Positions 16,606 through 23,975 of a stretch of 37,939 nt of DNA are shown here, one piece after another. Numbering within the stretch: position 1 is the first letter of the stretch; every line of letters begins with the position of its first letter. A program made the position numbers and the translations under genes. Source of the stretch: Pseudobutyrivibrio sp. (GTDB taxonomy: Bacteria; Bacillota; Clostridia; Lachnospirales; Lachnospiraceae); contig JAILAV010000070.1 in NCBI GenBank assembly GCA_024681435.1, positions 1 through 37,939 of the forward strand, read 5' to 3'. Under the pieces are notes generated by a model. It was not told the DNA's origin. It saw only the letters and a list, made by a program, of their open reading frames with translations, and ran no database searches.

Positions 16606-17964
16606 ATGCTAGCATGGGAATATGTATGGGAAATATTTGTTAATATGATTGAATCTTTTCTATTTCTTATTTTTATGGAAGATCATCTAGGTTCTAAAAT
16701 ATTTAAATCATATAGATATACAACTTTAATTAAAATAGTTTTTATTATTATTGATTCTATAATTACAGACTATACAAATTTCATTAATCTCAATGCTGCT
16801 TATCGGGTATCAATAGGATTATTTACATTTGTATTCTTCGCTTTTATTTTTTACAATAATTCTCCATTTAAAAAAATACTATTTCCTTGCATATTTACTT
16901 TGTTTCTCTTAATTTCCGATACTACTGCTATGCTAATTTCTTCAATCTTCTTAGATGGAAACATCGAAACAATGAAGATGGGAGGTCTTCTCCGAATTCC
17001 TACCACAAGCATATATATATTAACAATAATAATATTTATCTTTATAATGCATGTCTTTCAAAAAAATCCTTGCCTACTTCAAGCCCGCAAGTATATTTAT
17101 TTATTTTATTGCCTCATAGGTTTTAGCTCGTGCTATTACATATCAGCCATTACTATTCAATCTTTTTATTTATTTCATAATTTTAAATTTACCAAAAATA
17201 TGATTTTCATATCATCATTCTTCTCAGTTATATTTATACTGCTACTAGCTTATATATATAATTTAAGCTGCGAAAGAGAAAAAAATCAGAAACTGCTCGA
17301 GGAACGCCGCCAACTAATATTTGAAGAAGCCGAATATAAAAATCTATTAGAATTAACTTCATCTTTACGTCAATTTAAGCATGATGTGCAACATCATTTA
17401 AACGCTCTAGAGTATATTTCTCGAAATGGTTCTCAATCTGAACTAGAAGAATATATTACAAATTTTAATGGTGAAATTGAAGAAACTCATAAATTTATAT
17501 CCTCCGGTAATATGACAATAGATTCCATTTTGTCTAGTAAAATTCCCGCCGCTGAAGCCAAAGGGATAAAGGTTACATATGCTTTATCCATTCCTAACGC
17601 TTTTTCACTGAACCCCGTTAACATTGCTACCATTTTAGGAAACCTTTGGAACAATTCAATTGAAGCCTGTGAACAACTTAAGTTTTCCAATAATAAATCT
17701 TTAATACCGTCGATTGATTTTTATATTAAACCAATCCAAAACATGCTCTTAATCAGCATCGAGAACACATTCAATGGTATTGTTTTCACAAGATCAGATG
17801 GGACATATCTATCCACAAAAAAAGATGGTATATATCATGGTTTCGGACTTCAAAGAGTTATTAAAATAACTAAAGAAAATGACGGATTTATTGATATCAC
17901 CAGTGATAATAATAAATTCTGCGTACATATTATGTTTCCATTAGAAAGAGAGCCTAGTTTATGA
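16606..17964 (+). CDS. agrC: AgrC-like sensor histidine kinase (peptide receptor)
   Basis: Membrane receptor for the agrD-derived peptide. 452 residues: six or seven hydrophobic helices fill residues 1-220, then a dimerisation helix with the H-box RQFKHDVQHHLN (phospho-acceptor His259) and a GHKL ATPase domain with N-box GNLWNNSIEAC (345-355) and a G-box HGFGLQRV (411-418). The acceptor context is the HPK10 type shared by AgrC and ComD. AGGAGG lies nine bases before the ATG. Its end overlaps the agrA start (ATGA type). The gene is clearly richer in A+T than the flanking clpB or rarA, as are agrA and agrB, which may point to acquisition. Confidence 0.9.
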   Translation: MLAWEYVWEIFVNMIESFLFLIFMEDHLGSKIFKSYRYTTLIKIVFIIIDSIITDYTNFINLNAAYRVSIGLFTFVFFAFIFYNNSPFKKILFPCIFTLFLLISDTTAMLISSIFLDGNIETMKMGGLLRIPTTSIYILTIIIFIFIMHVFQKNPCLLQARKYIYLFYCLIGFSSCYYISAITIQSFYLFHNFKFTKNMIFISSFFSVIFILLLAYIYNLSCEREKNQKLLEERRQLIFEEAEYKNLLELTSSLRQFKHDVQHHLNALEYISRNGSQSELEEYITNFNGEIEETHKFISSGNMTIDSILSSKIPAAEAKGIKVTYALSIPNAFSLNPVNIATILGNLWNNSIEACEQLKFSNNKSLIPSIDFYIKPIQNMLLISIENTFNGIVFTRSDGTYLSTKKDGIYHGFGLQRVIKITKENDGFIDITSDNNKFCVHIMFPLEREPSL

Positions 17965-18686
17965 AAATAACAATTTTAGAGGATTCAGATTCAGAACTAA
18001 AAAAACTTAAAAAAGAATTGATCAGTTGGAGTATTGAAAAAAACATAGACATCTACATAAATACATTTAATTCTGGAGAAGATTTTTTTGCTAAACCCGA
18101 AAACTATTCTTCGACAATCGATTTATTCATTCTTGATATTTCGATGAAAAAAATGAGCGGTATTGAGGTATCAAAAAAACTACGCTCTCAAGATTATCAA
18201 GGTGAAATCATTTTTTTAACTGCATTTAAAGAATTTGTCTTCGACGGGTACGAGGTCCATGCATTTAACTATCTTTTAAAACCTATTGATTCAACACTGT
18301 TAAGACGTTGCTTAAACGAGATAGCCAAAAAAAAGTACTCAACTTGCCATGTATATAGAGACACTAAACATGAAATGATTTCAATTCCATATACTGAAAT
18401 TATTATTTGCTCTGTAAACCGTCATTACGTTGACATCACAACTAAAGATAATGTTTATACTCAACATATTGATTTGTCTGAATTATTAAAAATTCTCCCC
18501 AACGAATTTATTCAAGTACATCGTTCCTACGTTGTAAACATGAGACATGTTTTTTCGGTAACACATAACAAAATCTATCTATCAAACAGTACAGTCGTAG
18601 ACATTGGTAGAACTTATGCCAGCTCTTTTAAAAAAGAATTTTTAAAGTATTCAACACGTTTTAATCGAGACGAGGAATATTATTGA
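17961..18686 (+). CDS. agrA: AgrA-like LytTR response regulator
   Basis: Cytoplasmic partner of AgrC, 241 residues. The receiver domain (1-120) has the acidic pocket Glu7-Asp8, phospho-acceptor Asp59 in LFILDISM, the conserved Thr in FLTAF and Lys in LLKPID. The C-terminal half (about 140-235) is a LytTR DNA-binding domain with FIQVHRSYVVNMRHV. Proteins of this kind bind 9-base direct repeats spaced about 21 bases, which is what lies before agrD. It overlaps agrC by four bases and agrB by four. No matching repeat is seen upstream of agrC, so the sensor arm may be constitutive while the peptide arm is autoinduced. Confidence 0.92.
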   Translation: MKITILEDSDSELKKLKKELISWSIEKNIDIYINTFNSGEDFFAKPENYSSTIDLFILDISMKKMSGIEVSKKLRSQDYQGEIIFLTAFKEFVFDGYEVHAFNYLLKPIDSTLLRRCLNEIAKKKYSTCHVYRDTKHEMISIPYTEIIICSVNRHYVDITTKDNVYTQHIDLSELLKILPNEFIQVHRSYVVNMRHVFSVTHNKIYLSNSTVVDIGRTYASSFKKEFLKYSTRFNRDEEYY

Positions 18687-19249
18687 TTATGGATACTCTA
18701 GCAATAAAAATAGTAAATCATTTTGCCCGATGGACAAATAAAAAATTTAATATTGATGATATGGAAGTATATTATTATGGCATGATATGTCTTCTTAACC
18801 AATTATGTGTTAATTCCATAATAGCAATTTGGGCTATCATAACGCACTGCTTTTTCGAAACTTTGTGTTTTCTATCAGTCTTCACGTTTCTCCGCCATCA
18901 CGCTGGAGGTTATCATGCTAAATCAAATGAGCGTTGTGTAATTTTTAGTTCACTAATTGTTATACCGTTAAAAATAATTCTCCCCTACTCACATTGGATT
19001 ACGTCCAAACGATTTCCAATAATAATACTAGTATTATTTATAAGCACCCTATTAGCTCCAATAGATTCTAAAAAATTTGAGCTTTCAAGACGCCAAAAGT
19101 TATGTGAAAAAACCATAACATTATGCATTATAATTGTTTGTAGCGTTGTGTCCAATTATATTCCTGCAAATTATATCACGGCTATACTCTACTCTTTATT
19201 GGTTACTTCATTTTTAATGATACTTTCCAAAATAAAACATATAGTTTAA
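18683..19249 (+). CDS. agrB: AgrB-like pheromone-processing membrane protease
   Basis: Integral membrane cysteine protease that cuts the AgrD C-terminal tail and forms the thiolactone. The 188 residues contain the family hallmark RHHAGGYHAKSNERC: catalytic His78 and Cys85, seven residues apart as in S. aureus AgrB (His77/Cys84). Hydrophobic segments lie near 34-55, 57-70, 87-100, 108-125 and 150-182. The start is either TTG at 18683, six bases after GAGGA and overlapping the agrA stop, or ATG at 18689; the longer form is given. It is the last gene of the plus-strand arm; no agrD is found downstream of it, so the divergent agrD is its expected substrate. Confidence 0.92.
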   Translation: MIMDTLAIKIVNHFARWTNKKFNIDDMEVYYYGMICLLNQLCVNSIIAIWAIITHCFFETLCFLSVFTFLRHHAGGYHAKSNERCVIFSSLIVIPLKIILPYSHWITSKRFPIIILVLFISTLLAPIDSKKFELSRRQKLCEKTITLCIIIVCSVVSNYIPANYITAILYSLLVTSFLMILSKIKHIV

Positions 19250-19457
19250 AAAAAGTAATCAACAACTACAAAGTGTACCTTACGTACAAAAACCAATTAA
19301 CTCTTAGACACAGCCCACTTTCCTGTCGGCATACAGGTAAGACGATTTTATTTGCGTTAGCTTCCAATTACTCAGATGCCAAATAGTCTAGGAAGAATAC
19401 CACCTGTCGTAAACACTTACATTGCGAACACACTGCATTTGCCCAAATTCAGCCAAA

Positions 19458-19687
19458 AGTATTATATAGCCATAATCTTCTGTTTTAATACTGAAATCAG
19501 CTCTGAAACAGCCTATTTTTTCGCGTTTTTGTATTATATAAGCACGAATCACGATTTTAATACTGAAAAAAACGACTTTCCAGTATTAAAAAAGAGATAC
19601 ATTCTTATTTAATACTTTTCTCAGGATAAAGCGCCTGAAATCCAGCTAAAATAGTATTAAAATCAAATTTCCCCTTGTTTTAATACT
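19458..19687. repeat. Four regularly spaced palindromic elements (AGTATTAAAA / TTTTAATACT)
   Basis: Four 35-base elements, each AGTATTA-like, about 15 variable bases, then TTTTAATACT: 19458-19492, 19530-19564, 19582-19616 and 19653-19687. In each the two half-sites start 25 bases apart, and orientations alternate strictly. Periods are 72, 52 and 71 bases. The outer arms of the last two can pair over 9-10 bases, and the + arm of element 2 pairs with the - arm of element 3 over 11. Flanks also share pieces (AAATTCAGCCAAAA, AAATCCAGCTAAAA). There is no protein-coding gene in 19250-19811; a 78-codon plus-strand frame here has no ribosome site and spans the repeats. Confidence 0.7.
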
Positions 19688-19744
19688 TTTAACGATAATT
19701 CGCGTATTCCAAGTCCATATCCTTCCCATTGAAGTGTACCCCCA

Positions 19745-19784
19745 AAAATAGAATAGCCCAGAGAGCACATTCTACTCTCTGGGC
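19745..19784 (-). terminator. Terminator downstream of the chemoreceptor and glucosidase remnant
   Basis: Perfect 10-bp stem GCCCAGAGAG / CTCTCTGGGC (19756-19765 with 19775-19784), followed on the minus strand by TATTCTATTTTT. It lies 28 bases after the stop codon of the glucosidase remnant and probably ends transcription from the chemoreceptor gene or the whole trehalose operon. Confidence 0.85.
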
Positions 19785-19811
19785 ATTCCTTATTTGAAAT
19801 CTTCATTTACA

Positions 19812-20147
19812 TTAGCGCACATTTCCTAATACCAAAAATTCATACGGCTTCAACTCAACCTTAGCTGCCTCAATAGTTCCAGATTCTTCGTAATTATCTA
19901 TAACTATTTCGATCCCCAAAAGCCTATTTTTCAACTCAGCGCCTAATGGCACTTCTACTACATCCCCCGACATGTTACCAAACACAACCATTTCTTCATT
20001 GCCCAGCATGCGTTTGTAACACATAACACTTTCTGGCACATCCATAATGAACTTAATGTCGCCTTCTGAAATTACCTTACGTTCCTTACGCAACTTTATA
20101 AGCTTCTTATAGAAAGCCAGGATAGAATCCTCATCATTAATAATTAT
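19812..20147 (-). pseudogene. C-terminal remnant of a GH13 alpha-glucosidase (treC/malL-like)
   Basis: The frame matches the last ~110 residues of the intact treC product encoded at 22323-23975: NDEDSILAFYKKLI, LRKE-K-IS-G-IKF, DVPE-VMCY, GNMS and ELKP-EF are shared, roughly half of all positions being identical. Similarity starts abruptly at NDEDS (about 20147); upstream the frame reads a stop and nothing matches. An internal ATG at 20093 gives 93 codons, but this would be only the C-terminal beta-sandwich without the catalytic barrel. It is therefore a 5'-truncated gene, now just downstream of the chemoreceptor. Divergence from treC argues against a recent duplication; it is more likely what remains of a replaced or ancient paralogue. 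Confidence 0.88.
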
Positions 20148-20172
20148 TTAAGATTTTATAAGTCTTACCGAA

Positions 20173-22230
20173 TTATTTATCCTGCAAAATAAACTTATCT
20201 ATCATCTCTTTTAGATGCTTTGCATTGCTCTTGCTGGTTTCAGCAAGGTCTTTAATATCATGAGATACTGTTCCTGCCTGCTCATTCTTGCCAAGGATGT
20301 TGGCAACACCATCTGTGTTTTCAAGTGAAGCATCATTAACAGATGTAATCTGAGTTGCTATTTCATTGACTGACTCTGAAAGAGAATCCATAGCATTTCC
20401 GATTTCTACAACTTCATCCTTAAGCTTAGATATTCCATCATCATAGTATTTACTCTGAGATAAGAAGTGTTCGAAACTGGTAATTACCTCGTCTTTGATG
20501 TAATCGATGAGTTTTGAAACCTGCTCACGAACATTTTTAACGGATTCATTGCTTGAAGCAACAATTTCTGTAATGTTCATAGCTGTATCTTTAGACTGAT
20601 CTGCAAGTTGACCGATTTCTCCAGCTACAACAGCAAAACCTCTTCCTGCTTCACCTGCACGGGCTGCTTCAATTGAAGCGTTAAGTGAAAGCAAGTTAGT
20701 CTGGGAAGCAATGGACATAATGTCTTCAGATAGAGCGTTAATTTGCTCAACAGCCTTTAGACTTTCAAGAGCTTCCTGCATGTTTGCCATTGTCTGCTGC
20801 AAAGTTGCCATATTACTATCTATCTCAGCATCTATTTTGCTGTTCATTTCGATAGCAGAATTAATTAGCTCTGTAGATTGCTCCTTACCTGTAGCAACTT
20901 TCTCAGCTACAAGGTCTGTCATGCTAACGATGTTTTCAATCTCTGAATGAATGGTTTCTATAGATTCATTTGTTTCATTAATTTTTACGGAAAGTCCATC
21001 TGCGATATCTTTATTATCAGAAGTTACTTCTCCTAATAAATCTGATGCATCGTTGAGGTTTTCAGCACTTTCATTTAAGTCCTTACTGCAGTCACTAAAC
21101 AGGCCAACTGCATTTTTCAAGGTAAATATAACCTCATTTGTACCTCTGGCCAGTTTTCCTATTTCATCGGCACGTCCACTTAATTTTTCCAAGTCAGGAT
21201 TGGTAGATAGATTGTGGGAAGCAACCCTAGACAGAGCATGCTGTACTAATGTAAGAGGTTTGATTAATGCACCAATCAAAAAAGCAAGTATGAATGCAAT
21301 TATTGCTATCATAATTGCTGCGACAATAGCAATGTTTCCGATAGCGCTATTAGCTGCAGATTTAAACTGACCCCAATCTGCACCTACAAATAGTAACCAA
21401 TCATTGTCTTCCAAATACCTGTAGCAACCAATCATAGGTTTATTGCTGCCAACTTGATTGTAGGTAATGAAGCCTTCTGTAGACTTACTTCCATTAAGGA
21501 TATCATCTGAAATTTTTAATACTGCAGGGTTTACACTTGTGACAGTAATCTCGTCTGGATTTGTTGAATAGAAAACTGTAGGATTGGTAACGCCCGTTAA
21601 GATTACATCCTGATTTGGTGTGACATCAACTGCATTTTCAAGTATAGAGTAAAACTCTGTCTTATCCAATTCAATTGATGAATATCCAGCAGGCTGATTA
21701 TTGTTCGAATAACTAGAACGGGCAAAAACCAAGCCTATCTCATTAGTAGCAGGGGATACTGCTGCCACATTATTGTAGACAACAGTCCCCTCATTATTGA
21801 AATACAAGTTATGGATTCTTTCTATGATAGTAGGATCATTCTTGAAGCCAATCATATCCTTCCTAGTGTGAGTTACAACTGAACCATCATATTCTGTGTA
21901 GAATACACTTTTTGCATTTGGAACCACCGATGTGTAATTTACAGTGAAAGCTTCTGCCTTGGCTCTAGCCTCCTCATCCTGTGGATTATCCAAAAGATTC
22001 TTCATCTCATCTGATGCCATGTAGCCATCAAGATAAGCATATTCCTTTGCAATATACAAATCCAGCTGCAAAGATGTGGAATTTACAATGCCGTCAAGCT
22101 TGATATTTGCTTCCTTAATCATAATATCCTGCATATAGTATGATGTGAGCAAACATTGTACCAACATACCTACAGCAACGGCTATAATTACACATAATGT
22201 GATTCTGATAGATAATTTCTTAATTTTCAT
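20173..22230 (-). CDS. Methyl-accepting chemotaxis protein with extracellular dCache-like sensor
   Basis: Transmembrane chemoreceptor of 685 residues. Helix 1 (about 9-30) and helix 2 (about 290-315) bracket a large extracellular domain (31-290) of double-Cache character, suited to bind small ligands directly or through a binding protein. A HAMP segment follows (about 315-370), then the coiled-coil signalling domain with the conserved tip [20 protein letters not shown] and [20 protein letters not shown] lies six bases before the ATG. It sits 92 bases after treC on the same strand, so a sensor for trehalose or a related sugar is a reasonable guess, not shown by the sequence. No other motility genes are nearby. 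Confidence 0.93.
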   Translation of the reverse strand: MKIKKLSIRITLCVIIAVAVGMLVQCLLTSYYMQDIMIKEANIKLDGIVNSTSLQLDLYIAKEYAYLDGYMASDEMKNLLDNPQDEEARAKAEAFTVNYTSVVPNAKSVFYTEYDGSVVTHTRKDMIGFKNDPTIIERIHNLYFNNEGTVVYNNVAAVSPATNEIGLVFARSSYSNNNQPAGYSSIELDKTEFYSILENAVDVTPNQDVILTGVTNPTVFYSTNPDEITVTSVNPAVLKISDDILNGSKSTEGFITYNQVGSNKPMIGCYRYLEDNDWLLFVGADWGQFKSAANSAIGNIAIVAAIMIAIIAFILAFLIGALIKPLTLVQHALSRVASHNLSTNPDLEKLSGRADEIGKLARGTNEVIFTLKNAVGLFSDCSKDLNESAENLNDASDLLGEVTSDNKDIADGLSVKINETNESIETIHSEIENIVSMTDLVAEKVATGKEQSTELINSAIEMNSKIDAEIDSNMATLQQTMANMQEALESLKAVEQINALSEDIMSIASQTNLLSLNASIEAARAGEAGRGFAVVAGEIGQLADQSKDTAMNITEIVASSNESVKNVREQVSKLIDYIKDEVITSFEHFLSQSKYYDDGISKLKDEVVEIGNAMDSLSESVNEIATQITSVNDASLENTDGVANILGKNEQAGTVSHDIKDLAETSKSNAKHLKEMIDKFILQDK

Positions 22231-22322
22231 CTCATGCCCCCGTTTTCTCTATACAAAATTTTGTTATATTAAAGAAAACATAGCAAAAAGATTTGAAAAA
22301 TCAGTGTATTTTCGGTGTAAAA

Positions 22323-23975
22323 TTAACCAAAAACTACAAACTCAAATGGCTTTAATTCAAGCTCATTTCCATTATATTTTCCCGTATTGACATAATTGCC
22401 AATAATAATACGTTTTCCTCCAAGTTTCTGATTAATCTCAGAATCCTGTGAAACAACTATTTTCTCAGCTGACATATTGCCGAGAATCACCCATTTTTCA
22501 TCCCCCAGCGCTCTTTCGTAGCACATTACCTGTTCTGGTACATCTGTAAAAAACTTGATATTACCATGTGAAATAATCTTATTTTCTTTTCTTAATCTAA
22601 TTAGCTTCTTATAGAATGCCAGAATAGAATCCTCGTCATTAAGCTGAGATTCTACTGTGATGCTTTTACCAAATTCTGGCACCTCAATCCAAGGCTCACC
22701 TGTAGAAAATCCATCGTTTTTAGTATTGTCCCACTGCATTGGTGTACGACAGTTGTCACGAGAGCGTTCGTTGATTATTTTAAGAGCCTCACTTTTAGTC
22801 TTTCCTTGCTCTATTAAGATATTGTAATAATTCAAGCTCTCCACATCCTTATACTGACTAATATCAGTGAAGTGGGTATTAAGCATTCCTATTTCTTCGC
22901 CTTGATAAATATAAGGTGTACCACGCATCAGATGAATCAGACCTGCAAATAGCTTTCCGGATTCCTTCCAATATTTTCCCTCATCTCCAAAACGAGAAAT
23001 TGTTCGTGGCTGATCGTGGTTAGTCCAAAAGACTGCATTCCAACTGTTGGCCTTTGCCATTTGCTCCTGCCAGTCCTTGAATATATTTTTCAAAGCCTGC
23101 TTATCGTATGGCATCAGCTGCCACTTGTCTCCATTTTTGTAATCCACTTTCAGATGATGAAAGCTGAATACCATAGACAATTCTTTTTCATCTGGATTTG
23201 CATAGTTAATGCAATTTGCAATAGTGGTAGAAGACATTTCACCTACAGTTATCATATCTTCAATGCCTGTATCTTTAACAAGCTCCTTTAGATACTCGTC
23301 CATCTTTGGACCATCTGTATAGAATCTTCTTCCGTCTCCTTCATAATCATTTTCTAAGGAATCAGGTTTAGAAATCAAATTTATAACATCAAATCTGAAT
23401 CCGCTAACACCTTTATCTTTCCAAAATCTTATGATGTCCTTTAGCTCTTTTCGAACCTCAGGATTTTTCCAGTTTAAATCAGCCTGAGTCACATCAAATA
23501 GATGCAAGTACCATTTCTTTAAACCATCTTCATATTTCCAAGCGTTACCGCCAAATTTTGAAACCCAATTTGTAGGGGGCACATTTTCAGAGCCCTCCAC
23601 AAATATATAGTAGTCTTGATATTTCTTATCTCCAGCTAGAGCCTTCTTGAACCACTCATGCTCTGTGGATGTATGATTGAAAACCATATCTAGCATCAAT
23701 CCAATGCCTCTTTTTGAAGCTTCTGCTGAAAGTTCCTCAAAATCTGACATAGTTCCAAATCTTGGATCAATCTGCCTGTAGTCTGCAATATCATATCCGT
23801 TATCCCTCTGTGGAGAGATGAAAAACGGAGTAAGCCAAATGTAATCTACCCCCAAATCCTTCAGGTAGTCCAACTTTTTAGTGACTCCCTTTAAATCTCC
23901 AAAGCCATCACCATTTGTATCATAAAATGACCTTGGATAAATCTGATAAACTACTTTGTCTTTGAAATCTGACAT
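22323..23975 (-). CDS. treC: Trehalose-6-phosphate hydrolase (GH13)
   Basis: Cytoplasmic alpha-glucosidase that splits imported trehalose-6-phosphate to glucose and glucose-6-phosphate. The 550 residues follow TreC along their length: WLTPFFISPQRDNGYD, LDMVFNHTS, nucleophile Asp196 in GFRFDVINL, the GDGRRFYTDGP stretch (213-223) typical of trehalose-6-phosphate hydrolases, acid/base Glu246 in TVGEMSS, and Asp321 in TNHDQPR. No signal peptide. Its ATG directly follows the treP stop codon, with GGAGG inside the end of treP, so translation is probably coupled. Oligo-1,6-glucosidase (MalL) is the alternative, but the neighbouring PTS and regulator favour TreC. Confidence 0.92.
   Translation of the reverse strand: MSDFKDKVVYQIYPRSFYDTNGDGFGDLKGVTKKLDYLKDLGVDYIWLTPFFISPQRDNGYDIADYRQIDPRFGTMSDFEELSAEASKRGIGLMLDMVFNHTSTEHEWFKKALAGDKKYQDYYIFVEGSENVPPTNWVSKFGGNAWKYEDGLKKWYLHLFDVTQADLNWKNPEVRKELKDIIRFWKDKGVSGFRFDVINLISKPDSLENDYEGDGRRFYTDGPKMDEYLKELVKDTGIEDMITVGEMSSTTIANCINYANPDEKELSMVFSFHHLKVDYKNGDKWQLMPYDKQALKNIFKDWQEQMAKANSWNAVFWTNHDQPRTISRFGDEGKYWKESGKLFAGLIHLMRGTPYIYQGEEIGMLNTHFTDISQYKDVESLNYYNILIEQGKTKSEALKIINERSRDNCRTPMQWDNTKNDGFSTGEPWIEVPEFGKSITVESQLNDEDSILAFYKKLIRLRKENKIISHGNIKFFTDVPEQVMCYERALGDEKWVILGNMSAEKIVVSQDSEINQKLGGKRIIIGNYVNTGKYNGNELELKPFEFVVFG

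Noticed and set aside
19376-19612. 78-codon plus-strand open frame after agrB
   Set aside because: No ribosome-binding site, low-complexity composition, and it runs through the palindromic repeat array; no agrD-like features.
19458-19687. CRISPR array
   Set aside because: Repeated units have variable centres and only conserved ends; spacing is irregular (72, 52, 71) and no cas gene is present.
19269-19744. AAGTGTACC occurring at both sides of the repeat region, considered as insertion-sequence ends
   Set aside because: The two copies are in direct, not inverted, orientation, share only nine bases, and no transposase remnant lies between them.
20094-20172. Frameshift rejoining the glucosidase remnant to a longer upstream gene
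   Set aside because: Sequence upstream of 20147 has stops and no GH13 similarity in any frame, so the gene is truncated and not merely shifted.
22231-22322. Sigma-28 (flagellar) promoter before the chemoreceptor gene
   Set aside because: A CCGAAAAT word is present, but no TAAA-type -35 at the right distance, so the match is not convincing.
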